A DNA stretch of 64,000 nucleotides, from assembly GCF_000422965.1 (NCBI RefSeq), contig NZ_AUHB01000008.1, positions 62,001 through 126,000 on the forward strand, written 5' to 3'. Origin of the DNA: Pleomorphomonas oryzae DSM 16300 (GTDB lineage Bacteria > Pseudomonadota > Alphaproteobacteria > Rhizobiales > Pleomorphomonadaceae). Made by a program: the position numbers and the translations under genes. The notes beneath the pieces are model-generated. The model saw only the letters and a list, made by a program, of their open reading frames with translations, searched no databases and was not told the DNA's origin. Of the stretch, positions 1-8,366 are shown piece after piece (positions within the stretch are counted from its first letter, which is position 1; every line of letters begins with the position of its first letter).

Positions 1-150
1 ATCTTAATATGATGCAAAAGCTCATTTTATTCCGCGCACATTCTCAGGCCTTTTAACCGAAAAGTGATCGGACGAACTGGTGTCAAACCACGAGCCCAAG
101 CGGGATGAGCTCGAGCGCCGCCCGTAAAGGTGAGCCATCACGCGGCGGCT

Positions 151-789
151 TCAACCGTGCATTGTCACCCCGCCATAGCCGGCCGCCTTCAGCACCAGGG
201 CGACATGCGCATGGGCGATGGCCGAGAGCTCAGGCCGACGCGCACCGGCTCGCGCGCGCAGCGCCAGGGAGTGCTGTAGCGCGGCAAGCATCGCCGCGAG
301 CCCGCGAACATCGGCATCGGGCGATATCTCACCGGCCTCGGCCGCGATGGCCATCCGCCGCTGGAGCAGGCTATCGGATCTTTCGACCGCGGCGGCCAGC
401 TCCGCTCCGATCACCGGGTCGGCGGCGGCCTCGCCGGAGATGACGCTGAGCACTGGGCAGCCGAGCGGCGAACCCTCCCGCGAAAAATAAGCGTCGATGA
501 TCGCGCTGAAATAATCCTCAAGGCCCTTTTGCAGCGACGGCTCCTCGAACAGGGCATGCAGCCGCTGTTCGGCCGACTGCTCCGAGTATTGGCGCACAGC
601 TTTGCGGTAGATCTCGAACTTGTTGCCGAAGGCGGCATAGAGGCTCGGCCGCGCCATGTTGGTCGCTTCCGACAAGTGGTCGAGCGAGGTGGCGGTATAA
701 CCGCGCCGCCGGAATTCGCCGAGGGCGGCGGCCAGCGCTTCTTCCGGATCATATTCCCTGGGCCGGCCACGGGCGGGTTTACTTTTCAT
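151..789 (-). CDS. TetR/AcrR family transcriptional regulator
   Basis: This 212-residue protein is a probable DNA-binding repressor. The N-terminus is basic (KSKPARGRPREYDPE), followed by a TetR helix-turn-helix at about residues 25-60 (TSLDHLSEATNMARPSLYAAFGNK). The C-terminal ligand domain is of the type seen in small-molecule responsive TetR proteins and holds CPVLS near residue 112. Length is normal for the family. It is transcribed divergently from the GAPDH gene with an 85 bp gap, so it may control itself and gapA, but I found no convincing palindrome there. The ATG start has a weak ribosome site. The ligand is unknown. Confidence 0.9.
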   Translation of the reverse strand: MKSKPARGRPREYDPEEALAAALGEFRRRGYTATSLDHLSEATNMARPSLYAAFGNKFEIYRKAVRQYSEQSAEQRLHALFEEPSLQKGLEDYFSAIIDAYFSREGSPLGCPVLSVISGEAAADPVIGAELAAAVERSDSLLQRRMAIAAEAGEISPDADVRGLAAMLAALQHSLALRARAGARRPELSAIAHAHVALVLKAAGYGGVTMHG

Positions 790-861
790 TTTGTACCGTT
801 TCGCAAGAAATGAATTGCTGCTCTATTTTATGCGACCTAGTATGAAAATGTGAGAGGAAAA

Positions 862-873
862 ATGGAGATCTGA
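862..873 (+). other. Three-codon mini-ORF just before gapA
   Basis: ATG-GAG-ATC-TGA sits directly after a good GAGAGG ribosome site (852-857). It ends one base before the gapA ATG at 875. Its GGAG also serves as the Shine-Dalgarno sequence of gapA. It may be accidental, or it may couple translation initiation. This is a direct sequence observation; no function is shown. Confidence 0.35.
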
Positions 874-874
874 A

Positions 875-1876
875 ATGGCTGATAAAATCCGCATCGGTAT
901 CAATGGCTTCGGCCGCATCGGCCGCATGGTTTTCCGCGCCGCCGAGGCGCGTGACAATCTGGAGGTGGTGGCGGTGAACGACCTGCTGCCCATCGATCAT
1001 CTGGCCTATCTCCTCAAATACGACAGCGTACACGGCGCGTTTGCCGGCGAGGTGGCGACAGAGGCCGGCGCGCTCCGCGTTGACGGTCGCGAGGTTTCAG
1101 CCTTTGAGGAAAAGGAGCCGGCCGCCATCCGCTGGGCCGACCAGGGCGTCGATTTGGTGATCGACTCGACCGGGCGCTTTCTGACCACCGAAGCCGCCGA
1201 GGGGCACATCAGGGCCGGCGCCAGGAAAGTGGTGCTGTCGGCGCCGCCCAAGGACGACACGCCGGTGTTCGTGATGGGCGTCAACGCCGCCCACTATGAC
1301 GGTCAGGCCATCGTCTCCAACGCCTCCTGCACTACCAACTGCGTGGCCCCGCTCGCCAAGCTGATGAACGATCTCTACGGCCTCGAAGAGGCGCTGATGC
1401 TGACCGTCCATGCCGTGACGGCGAGCCAGAACCCCGTCGATGGCGTGGCCCGCAAGGACTGGCGCTTCGGACGCGGCATTTTGGGCAACATCATTCCTGC
1501 CACCACCGGCGCGGCGCGCATGGTGGGCAAGGTCATCCCCGAGTTGAACGGACGGATCAACGGCATGGCGGTGCGCGTGCCTGTGGCCGACGTCTCGATG
1601 GTGGACCTCACCTGCCGGCTGCGCACCAGGGCGTCCTACGCCGAGATATCCGAGGCGATCCGCGATGCCGCGGCCGGCGCCTATCGCGGCATCCTGCAAT
1701 GGTGCGACGAGCCGGTCGTCTCGACCGACCTCCAGGGCAATCCGCACAGCTCGATCTTCGACGTGAAGGCCGGCATGCAGACCTCGGAAGGCCTGACCAA
1801 GCTGATCGCCTGGTACGACAACGAATGGGGCTATGCCAACCGATGCCTGGATTTGGCCAAGCACGTGATGAGATAA
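875..1876 (+). CDS. gapA: Type I glyceraldehyde-3-phosphate dehydrogenase
   Basis: This 333-residue cytoplasmic enzyme oxidises glyceraldehyde 3-phosphate to 1,3-bisphosphoglycerate in glycolysis, or the reverse. Visible parts are the Rossmann start INGFGRIGRMVFRA, the active-site block SNASCTTNC with the catalytic cysteine at about 152, and the partner histidine at about 179 (TVHAVTASQ). VNDL at about residue 35 fits NAD preference. The phrases KDWRFGRGILGNIIPATTGAA and WYDNEWGYANRCLD are typical. Around the histidine it resembles the E. coli GapA branch (TATQ-like) rather than the TNDQ type of many bacteria, so it may be an acquired or second GAPDH. It stands alone, not in a pgk/tkt operon, and is divergent from a TetR gene. 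The ATG is preceded by GGAG. Confidence 0.95.
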   Translation: MADKIRIGINGFGRIGRMVFRAAEARDNLEVVAVNDLLPIDHLAYLLKYDSVHGAFAGEVATEAGALRVDGREVSAFEEKEPAAIRWADQGVDLVIDSTGRFLTTEAAEGHIRAGARKVVLSAPPKDDTPVFVMGVNAAHYDGQAIVSNASCTTNCVAPLAKLMNDLYGLEEALMLTVHAVTASQNPVDGVARKDWRFGRGILGNIIPATTGAARMVGKVIPELNGRINGMAVRVPVADVSMVDLTCRLRTRASYAEISEAIRDAAAGAYRGILQWCDEPVVSTDLQGNPHSSIFDVKAGMQTSEGLTKLIAWYDNEWGYANRCLDLAKHVMR

Positions 1877-1931
1877 GGCGTAGCGTCTCGGCGGCCGGAA
1901 GGACCGGTCGCCGAGGCCGTCGAAGAATGCA

Positions 1932-2624
1932 CTAGGCGGCGAAGTCGAGGTTCATCGGTTTCGGCTTATGAGGTGCCGCATCTTGCGTTACCGGCACGGA
2001 GGCGTCGACTTCCTCCAGTTCAAGGCCACGCGTCCAGACGCTGCCGGTGCCGCGCAGATAGAAGCCAAAATTCACCGTAACGGCTTCCGACGGTACATCC
2101 AGTACGATCGAGCGCTTCAGCCAATCTGTCGTGCCGGAGAGAACGCCACCTGACGGGCGGGTCTCCATATTGTCGAAAGCGACAACACGTCCCTTTTCGG
2201 CATCGACACGCAACCAGAGCGTGGCGGCACCCCCGACATCCTCTGCCTTGAGGGAGGCAGAAAAACGAAGGCGCTTGCCGCGGAACGTGTCGGCCTGAAC
2301 CGTCTGCATGAGGGTGCCGAAACCGCCCCCGGCACTGACGGCAAGCGGGTCAGTCATGGCATGGCGATAGCGAATGAGAGCGCAGCCGAGAGCTTCGTCC
2401 GCGCCCATGTCGTAATCCTGGGGATGCGAGCCCCCGATCGTCCAGTGTTTCGGCAGACGCAAGGGCTTGTAGTCGAGATGGGCGCTGAGCGTATTCCAAT
2501 CTCGCCAACCGAGCTGGCGTGCGACGCACTCAAGACTGTCGCTATGGGAAATTTCTATTCCGCGCTCTGAAAGGGCCTGGCGCAGGCTTTTGGCGAGCGC
2601 CTTCGGTTCGCGTGACGTAGACAT
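1932..2624 (-). CDS. Glyoxalase-related protein with jellyroll-like C-terminal domain
   Basis: The 230-residue product has two parts. Residues about 8-52 (LAKSLRQALSERGIEISHSDSLECVARQLGWRDWNTLSAHL) match the short helical glyoxalase-related domain found in many alphaproteobacterial proteins. The rest is beta-rich (GKRLRFSASLKAEDVGGAATLWLRVD, TDWLKRSIVLDVP, NFGFYLRGTGSVW) and reads like a carbohydrate-binding or jellyroll domain of the kind also attached to regulators. No catalytic residues can be named. The internal ATG at 2624 was chosen because the upstream extension looks non-coding. Function unknown; cytoplasmic, since no signal peptide is seen. Confidence 0.75.
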   Translation of the reverse strand: MSTSREPKALAKSLRQALSERGIEISHSDSLECVARQLGWRDWNTLSAHLDYKPLRLPKHWTIGGSHPQDYDMGADEALGCALIRYRHAMTDPLAVSAGGGFGTLMQTVQADTFRGKRLRFSASLKAEDVGGAATLWLRVDAEKGRVVAFDNMETRPSGGVLSGTTDWLKRSIVLDVPSEAVTVNFGFYLRGTGSVWTRGLELEEVDASVPVTQDAAPHKPKPMNLDFAA

Positions 2625-2952
2625 GTGTATCCGATCCTCGACGCGGGCAGTCGCGAGTGTCAGGGGCTCGCATTGCTGACGGAACTGCCCGAAAGGGTCA
2701 GACCTGTCTGTTATCGAGGTGCATTCACCCAACCTTGCGGCGCGAGCGGCAGGCCGCACTGGCCTCATTCAGGAGACCATACCTGCATCCGGGCGGCAAG
2801 GGAAAACTCAACCCTCGGATGCGCCAGCAAACTCATCGACGGCGCCTGACGTGAAATTCGCTGAGGGTCGGCAAGTGGCGACGCACCGGAAGCTCCGAGC
2901 GCCAAACAAGATGCCCACCCCAGTAGAATTTTCGGCCAGGCCAGCTAAGCCG
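2625..2952. other. Gene-free stretch between convergent-side neighbours
   Basis: These 328 bp hold the upstream region of the glyoxalase-related gene and the 3' flank of the TetR gene on the same strand. I see no credible gene, repeat or terminator in it. Confidence 0.4.
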
Positions 2953-3603
2953 TCACTTTTGGGCGCTGTAGTAGCTCATGAATACATCGAGCCCGTCGTC
3001 GACGATCTTCTCGACACCCTCCGGCGTCGGACGCAGCCGGCAACCGAACAGCGATTTCTTCATCACCTCGGAGGTGCAGAGCGCGATGAAGTGGTGGGCG
3101 GCAACCTGCGGATCGCAGGGCTTCAGCCGGCCGTCGGCAACGGCTTGGCCGAACACCTCGGTGAGCCGCGTGGTGCCGCGCTCGGCGCCGGCCTTGAAGA
3201 AGATGGCGCCGACGGCGGGGAACTTCTCCACCGCACCGACCACCATGCGGATGGTCGACATATGGTTCTCGCCGGTGAGCAACTCGTTGAAGCTGATGGC
3301 GAAGGCGCGCAGGTTTTCGCGGAAGCTCTCGGCGGTCGGCTGGAAGGCATCAAGCGCGGCGGCCAGTTCCTGCTTCTCGTCGGTGATCAGCTGTTCGAAC
3401 AGCTCATCCTTGTTGGTGAAGTAGACGTAGAGGGTACCCTTGGAGACGCCCGCCGCCTTGGCGATACCGTCCATGGATGCGCCTTCGTAACCCTTGGCGC
3501 GGAACACTTCGCGCGCGCCCTCCAGGATCTGGCGTCGTTTCTCCTTGTCGTGCCCTTCCGGGCCGGCCGCCGCTTCTCCGGGCCGCGCCGATAACTTGCT
3601 CAT
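2953..3603 (-). CDS. TetR family repressor of the adjacent efflux pump
   Basis: This 216-residue regulator has a TetR helix-turn-helix at about residues 20-68 (RRQILEGAREVFRAKGYEGASMDGIAKAAG, then VSKGTLYVYFTNKDELFEQL). Its C-terminal domain is like that of the AefR branch of efflux regulators. It is divergent from the EmrA/EmrB-type pump genes, and a perfect palindrome lies between them (3781-3799). Repression of the pump until a toxic compound binds is the natural reading. GTG at 3606 could also initiate, but ATG at 3603 is preferred. Confidence 0.9.
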   Translation of the reverse strand: MSKLSARPGEAAAGPEGHDKEKRRQILEGAREVFRAKGYEGASMDGIAKAAGVSKGTLYVYFTNKDELFEQLITDEKQELAAALDAFQPTAESFRENLRAFAISFNELLTGENHMSTIRMVVGAVEKFPAVGAIFFKAGAERGTTRLTEVFGQAVADGRLKPCDPQVAAHHFIALCTSEVMKKSLFGCRLRPTPEGVEKIVDDGLDVFMSYYSAQK

Positions 3604-3779
3604 CACCCCTGCCTTCGCGGCGTTCTGTCATCCGCGTTGTTTGATTTTCGGCATTCTGGCGCCCTGAGGCCATGCTGCCTTTGGCGATCAGCGTTCACAG
3701 AAGAGACCGCAGCCGATCACATTTTGCTGAGAGTGCCTTCTAAGAGACTGAATCGTCAACCAAGTCATATTAGCAGCTA

Positions 3780-3808
3780 TTGACCGAACGGTTCGGTCAT
3801 GAGATAAC
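3780..3808 (+). promoter_or_regulatory. Efflux pump promoter with TetR operator
   Basis: TGACCGAACGGTTCGGTCA (3781-3799) is a palindrome with two 9 bp arms and one central base. It overlaps a sigma70-like promoter reading rightward: -35 TTGACC at 3780-3785, 17 bp spacer, -10 GATAAC at 3803-3808. Repressor bound here would block the promoter of the membrane fusion gene at 3906. Confidence 0.75.
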
Positions 3809-3905
3809 ACTTTCGACCATTAGGAACAATACCTAAGTTTAGTGAAGCGTCGGCGACGGCGCAGTCCCTCCTCGGCCCGGCCGACAGTGGACAATGGAGA
3901 TTACC

Positions 3906-5225
3906 ATGGCCAAGCGCGAAGCCAACGCCGCTCACGAGAGCGACGGCTCGGAAGCCACCGTTACCCCGATCCGCCCCGCGGGCGACGCCGTGCATGGCGC
4001 GCCGCAGCACGGCCATGATACCCAGGGTGTGCCTCAGCACGTCAACGAGGCCCCGAGCACGCCGCAGCGCAACGAAGGCCCCGCGGCCCCGCAGCGCACC
4101 AATGAGGTCAAGCCGGCAGCCCCCGCCGAAGCGCAGCCAAAGAAGAAGCGCAGCATCGTCAGCCGCGTCATCTTCGTTGCCCTGCTCGGCGCCGCCGCCT
4201 GGTTCGGCGGCAACTACGGCTATGCCTGGTGGACCGATGGCCGCTTCCTGATCACCACCGACGATGCCTATGTCGCCGCAGACATCACCACGCTGGCCGC
4301 CAAGGCATCCGGCTATGTCACAGACGTCATGGTCGCCGACAATCAGATGGTCAAGAAGGGCGACGTCATTGCCCGCATCGACAGCGGCGACTACATGCTG
4401 GCTGTTGCCCAGGCGCAGAACGCGCTCGCCGGCAACGTCGCGACCATCGCCCGCATCGACAAGCAGATTGCTGCTGGCGAGGCGCAGGTGGCCCAGGCCA
4501 AGGCCGGTGTTGCCTCTGCCCAGGCGACTCTGGAATCCAAGGACATCAACTTCACCCGCCAGTCGACGCTGGTGTCCAGCAAGGTGTCGGCCCAGTCGCA
4601 ACTCGATGACGCCCGCACCGATCGCGACGCTGCCCGTGCCACTGTCGCCTCTGCCGAGGCGGCCGTCGCAGTGGCCGAGGCCAACATCGAAGTGCTGAAA
4701 GCGCAGAAGGCCGAGGCGGAAGCCACCGGCAAGACGCTGCAGACCGCCCTCGACAAGGCCAACCGCGATCTGTCGTTCACAGAGATCCGCGCGCCCGTCG
4801 ACGGTATCGTTGGCAACAAGGCGGTCGAGGTGGGTACCTATGTGACGCCGGGCCAGCAGCTCGCCTCGCTGGTTGCGACTGGCAGCGCCCACATCGAAGC
4901 CAACTACAAGGAAACCCAGCTCGCCAAGCTGGTTCCCGGCGAAACGGTGCGCATCACCGTCGACGCGATCGGCGACGAGACGACCATCCTCGGCAAGGTG
5001 GAAAGCCTGTCGCCGGCCACCGGCTCGGTGTTCAGCCTGCTGCCCGCCAATAACGCCACCGGCAACTTCACCAAGGTGGTGCAGCGCCTGCCGGTGCGCA
5101 TCGCGGTGCCTGCCGAGGCGGCGGCGAGCGGCAAGCTCCGCCCCGGCCTCTCCGTGGTGGTCGCCGCCGATCCGCGCACGGCGCCGACCCGTACCGCGGC
5201 AGCCGGTGCCACACCGGCCGGCTAA
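3906..5225 (+). CDS. HlyD/EmrA-type membrane fusion protein of an efflux pump
   Basis: This 439-residue periplasmic adaptor links the inner-membrane transporter encoded downstream to an outer-membrane channel. A Pro/Ala-rich cytoplasmic tail of about 80 residues is followed by one membrane segment (RVIFVALLGAAAWFGGNYGYAWW). Then come the lipoyl-type half (TTDDAYVAADITTLAAKASGYV), a long Ala-rich coiled-coil hairpin (VAQAKAGVASAQATLESK and on), the second lipoyl half (EIRAPVDGIVGNKAVEVGTYV) and a beta-barrel. ATG at 3894 is in frame too; 3906 is preferred because GGAG at 3896-3899 is then well placed. The N-terminal tail is longer than in E. coli EmrA. The substrate is unknown. Confidence 0.9.
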   Translation: MAKREANAAHESDGSEATVTPIRPAGDAVHGAPQHGHDTQGVPQHVNEAPSTPQRNEGPAAPQRTNEVKPAAPAEAQPKKKRSIVSRVIFVALLGAAAWFGGNYGYAWWTDGRFLITTDDAYVAADITTLAAKASGYVTDVMVADNQMVKKGDVIARIDSGDYMLAVAQAQNALAGNVATIARIDKQIAAGEAQVAQAKAGVASAQATLESKDINFTRQSTLVSSKVSAQSQLDDARTDRDAARATVASAEAAVAVAEANIEVLKAQKAEAEATGKTLQTALDKANRDLSFTEIRAPVDGIVGNKAVEVGTYVTPGQQLASLVATGSAHIEANYKETQLAKLVPGETVRITVDAIGDETTILGKVESLSPATGSVFSLLPANNATGNFTKVVQRLPVRIAVPAEAAASGKLRPGLSVVVAADPRTAPTRTAAAGATPAG

Positions 5226-5235
5226 ATTCCTCAAC

Positions 5236-5258
5236 GGCCGATCCTTGAGGGGTCGGCC
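5236..5258 (+). terminator. Hairpin after the membrane fusion gene
   Basis: GGCCGATCC and GGGGTCGGCC can pair around TTGA just after the stop codon at 5225. There is no T-run, so it may reduce rather than end transcription into the transporter gene. Confidence 0.4.
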
Positions 5259-5311
5259 GCGCTCATTCCTGATGCGACCGGCGTGCGCGGCCCCGCGCAC
5301 CCTCGGCCGAA

Positions 5312-5412
5312 AGGGCATTCCCGGTGAACACATTCACCGGAAACGCTCCTTCCCATCCTTAAGACGCAATTCCGGACCCAAAACCGGACCCCACTTTTGC
5401 TGGAATTGCTCC
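5312..5412 (-). repeat. Mosaic palindromic intergenic repeat, copy 1
   Basis: Read on the minus strand it carries two hairpin modules: one around AAAGTGGGGTCCGGTTTT flanked by GAGCAATTCC and GGAATTGC, and one around TTTCCGGTGAA/TTCACCGG. The same two modules occur in the same order at 8052-8154 and 11928-12030. It lies inside the efflux operon, between the adaptor and transporter genes. Confidence 0.75.
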
Positions 5413-5429
5413 GAGATCGGTCACCGCCC

Positions 5430-7001
5430 ATGTCCGCCATTGCCTCGCCCGTCGCTGCCGGCCCGACCTTCACCACCCGCCGGCTGTTCACCTTCATCTG
5501 CATGGTGTTCGGCATGTTCATGGCGATCCTGGACATCCAGATCGTCTCGGCCTCGCTCAGCGAAATCCAGGCCGGCCTTGGCGCTGCCAATGACGAGATC
5601 TCCTGGGTTCAGACGTCCTATCTGATCGCCGAAGTGATCATGATCCCGCTGTCGGGCTACCTGTCGCGCATGATCTCGACGCGCTGGATGTTCGTCATCG
5701 CCGCCGGCGGCTTCACCTTCGCCTCGATGATGTGCGCCTTCGCCTCGTCCATCAACGACATGATCCTGTGGCGCGCCGTGCAGGGCTTCATCGGCGGCGG
5801 CATGATCCCCACGGTGTTCGCCTCGGCCTACACCATCTTTCCGAAAAACAAGATGGGCCTGGTGACACCGATCATCGGCCTTGTCGCCACGCTGGCGCCG
5901 ACCATCGGCCCTACCGTCGGCGGCTATCTTACCGAGTTGTTCTCCTGGCACTGGCTGTTCCTGGTCAACATTCTGCCAGGCATCTTCGTGACGGTGACCA
6001 GCTATTTCCTGATCGACTTCGACGAGCCCGACTTCAGCCTGTTCAAGGTGTTCGACTGGTGGGGCCTCGCTGCTATGGCCACCTTCCTCGGCTCGATGGA
6101 ATACGTGCTGGAAGAAGGTCCCAGCAAGGACTGGCTCCAGGACGATCGCATCGCCTTTCTCACCGCCGTGATGACGATTGGCGGCATCGTGTTCTTCTTC
6201 CGGGCGCTCACCCGCGCCAACCCGATCGTCGATCTCAAGGCTTTCACCAACCGCAATTTCACCTTCGGCAGCGCCTTCTCCTTCTGCCTCGGCATAGGTC
6301 TTTACGGCCTCACCTACCTCTATCCGCTCTATCTTGCCCGCATCCGTGGCTTCTCGGCCCTGCAGATCGGCGAGACCATGTTCGTCTCCGGTATTGGCAT
6401 GCTGATCGCCGCCCCGATCGCCGGTCGCCTGGCGACCAAGCTAGACCCGCGGGTCATGATGGGCATCGGCTTCTTCGGCGTCGCCACCGCCACCTATCTC
6501 TCCACCGGCTTCACTGCCGACTGGGACTTCTGGGAACTGTTCTGGCCGCAGATCTTCCGTGGCGTGTTCATGATGATCTCCATGATCCCCATCAACAACA
6601 TCGCCCTGGGCACGCTGCCGCCGGCCGAGATGAAGAATGCCTCGGGCCTGTTCAACCTCACCCGCAACCTCGGCGGCGCCGTCGGCTTGGCCCTGATCAA
6701 CCAGATCATGACCAACCGCAGCGACCTGCATTTCGACCGGTTGCGCGAGGCGGTCAACATCACCAGCTCCACCGCCATGTCGACCATCACCGGCATGGAG
6801 CATAGCCTGTCGGAACTGGGCAGCAACGCCCACCTCGCCGCCATATCCAGGCTGACCGGCCTTGCTCAGCAGCAGTCGACCATCATGGCCTTTAACGACA
6901 TCTTTCTGCTGCTGACGCTGATCTTCCTTGCCCTCGTCCTCGCCCTGCCCTTCGTCAAGAAGCCGGCGGCGCCTCCGGGTGGTGGCGGTGGCGGACACTG
7001 A
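5430..7001 (+). CDS. DHA2 family MFS drug transporter (EmrB/QacA type)
   Basis: This 523-residue proton-driven exporter of 14 membrane segments works with the adaptor encoded upstream. DHA2 hallmarks are the first helix with FGMFMAILDIQIVSASLSEI, then WVQTSYLIAEVIMIPLSG, motif A (YLSRMISTRWMF) and helix 5 motif C (PTIGPTVGGYLTE). The tail is Gly/His-rich. ATG at 5430 was chosen; an in-frame TTG at 5397 lies inside the upstream repeat and adds 11 unlikely residues. The 204 bp gap to the adaptor gene is unusually long for this operon and holds a repeat element. Substrate not deducible. Confidence 0.92.
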   Translation: MSAIASPVAAGPTFTTRRLFTFICMVFGMFMAILDIQIVSASLSEIQAGLGAANDEISWVQTSYLIAEVIMIPLSGYLSRMISTRWMFVIAAGGFTFASMMCAFASSINDMILWRAVQGFIGGGMIPTVFASAYTIFPKNKMGLVTPIIGLVATLAPTIGPTVGGYLTELFSWHWLFLVNILPGIFVTVTSYFLIDFDEPDFSLFKVFDWWGLAAMATFLGSMEYVLEEGPSKDWLQDDRIAFLTAVMTIGGIVFFFRALTRANPIVDLKAFTNRNFTFGSAFSFCLGIGLYGLTYLYPLYLARIRGFSALQIGETMFVSGIGMLIAAPIAGRLATKLDPRVMMGIGFFGVATATYLSTGFTADWDFWELFWPQIFRGVFMMISMIPINNIALGTLPPAEMKNASGLFNLTRNLGGAVGLALINQIMTNRSDLHFDRLREAVNITSSTAMSTITGMEHSLSELGSNAHLAAISRLTGLAQQQSTIMAFNDIFLLLTLIFLALVLALPFVKKPAAPPGGGGGGH

Positions 7002-7037
7002 GCTCATTCGGTACCGCGCCGCCGGACCTCCGTTAGT

Positions 7038-7057
7038 CGGCCGATGAGTGTCGGCCG
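7038..7057. terminator. Hairpin between convergent efflux and araC genes
   Basis: CGGCCGA and TCGGCCG pair around a 6-base loop between the transporter stop (7001) and the stop of the minus-strand AraC gene (7069). A T-rich stretch (CAGTTTTATGAG) follows on the plus strand. Confidence 0.45.
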
Positions 7058-7068
7058 GATGTTCAGTT

Positions 7069-7941
7069 TTATGAGAAGTTGGAACGATATTTGCCAGGTG
7101 GAACGCCGAATTCGCGGCGAAATGCCCGTACAAAGGCCGCTTCGCTTTGGTAGCCGAGGGTGAAAGCGATCTCGATCAGAGGTGCGTGACTGTTGCGCAG
7201 CATTTCCTGGCCTTGTTGAAGGCGAAGGCGCGTCAACGTCTGCAAAGGCGGTGTGCCAATGGCAGCCGTGAATCGTTGCGAGAAGGCCGTTCGACCTAGA
7301 CCAGCCGCCTTTGCCAATGTCTTGACGGTCCATTTGTCCTTGGGCGCCGCGAAATAGGCCACCCACGCCCGCAGCAGATACTCATCATGCACGATCTGCT
7401 TGGGCGCTCCGGCGAGAATGAGAGAGTTTCTAACATGGCGGATAGTCTGGATAACCGCGATCTCCGCGCAGCGCCGGATGACATTGCCGTCGGCTTCGGC
7501 GTGACCAGACCTGATTTCCGCCACCATCATGTCGGCAACCAATGATAGGGCCGAGGAATAAGGCGCAGCGGATGGCGGCACGGCGATGAATTCACCCGGC
7601 AAATACTGAATAACCCCAAGTGTCCTTGGTGTAGTCCCGAGTAAAATCTCGCCGGACACATTGGCGCGCCATGTATGGAGCTGCCCACGTTCCACGACGA
7701 TTGCCGATCCAGTGGGAAACGATATCGCCTCGTCAGGCTGGTCGGCGAAGGATAACTCCCAGTCTCCCGAGCGGATGAAGACAAAAACAACTCGATCGGG
7801 ATGTTGGATATCGAGTTCCTCACCGGTTTTGAGGACGACGAGTTCGATTCTGACATCCGTGAACTTGATGTCCGGCGTCCGTAAAGCGATCGAGAAATTG
7901 CCAAGGACTCTCTCGGTCATGGGATCATATTTCTCCGTCAT
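7069..7941 (-). CDS. AraC family regulator with cupin sensor domain
   Basis: A 290-residue regulator. Residues about 20-170 form an AraC-type beta-barrel sensor (FVFIRSGDWELSFADQPDEAISFPTGSAIVVERGQLHTW). The last 100 residues hold two helix-turn-helices: TVKTLAKAAGLGRTAFSQRFTAAIG, then LIEIAFTLGYQSEAAFVRAFRREFGVPPGKYR. Cupin-type AraC proteins with this plan often sit next to oxidoreductase genes, but none is adjacent here; the upstream 425 bp are gene-free and full of repeats. The start at 7941 is uncertain, because ATG at 7920 is also possible. Target unknown. Confidence 0.88.
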   Translation of the reverse strand: MTEKYDPMTERVLGNFSIALRTPDIKFTDVRIELVVLKTGEELDIQHPDRVVFVFIRSGDWELSFADQPDEAISFPTGSAIVVERGQLHTWRANVSGEILLGTTPRTLGVIQYLPGEFIAVPPSAAPYSSALSLVADMMVAEIRSGHAEADGNVIRRCAEIAVIQTIRHVRNSLILAGAPKQIVHDEYLLRAWVAYFAAPKDKWTVKTLAKAAGLGRTAFSQRFTAAIGTPPLQTLTRLRLQQGQEMLRNSHAPLIEIAFTLGYQSEAAFVRAFRREFGVPPGKYRSNFS

Positions 7942-7977
7942 TGCAGACGAATAGGACAGAGGATTTTTCGCAATGCA

Positions 7978-8154
7978 GGCCGCTGGAGCACCCGCCGATC
8001 AGGGATCCCCAACCTGATCGAAAAGCGGCCGCTCCAGCAAATGAATCTGGAGCATTGTGCGGAAAAGTGGAAACCGGTTTTCCGCAAAAACAATGCGACA
8101 ACAAAGAACTAGAGCATGTCCGGCAAACCAGAGCTCGCCGAACATGCTCTAGGT
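7978..8154 (+). repeat. Mosaic palindromic intergenic repeat, copy 2 (three modules)
   Basis: The first module (7984-8051) has ACCCGCCGATCAGG and CCTGATCGAAAAGCGG arms, then GCTCCAGCA and CTGGAGCATT. It matches 48206-48294 on the other strand. It is followed by the AAAGTGG/ACCGGTTTT hairpin (about 8052-8098) and the GAGCATGTCCGG/GAACATGCTC hairpin (8113-8151). A worn fourth piece (TATCCGGCAAACC to ATGCTCTAG) lies at about 8318-8352. The whole gap 7942-8366 holds only such repeats; I see no gene. Confidence 0.75.
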
Positions 8155-8366
8155 ATCAAACGCGGCGACAGCTTGCTCGTCGATAATAATGACACTGAAC
8201 GATCGGTCAATCAAAGCGGCTCCCTGCTCAATGACAGTCCTATCGGCATCGCATATCCACGACCCACAAACTTCAAGTCTGCGGCCAGACCGACAGAGGT
8301 TGGGAGAGTATGTCGATATCCGGCAAACCTCACTCCGGCCAGATGATGCTCTAGGAAGAAAGACAC

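Noticed and set aside
3777-5333. Long minus-strand frame opposite the membrane fusion protein gene
   Set aside because: It mirrors a clear coding region in GC-rich DNA. The translation is Arg/Gly/His-rich with no domain.
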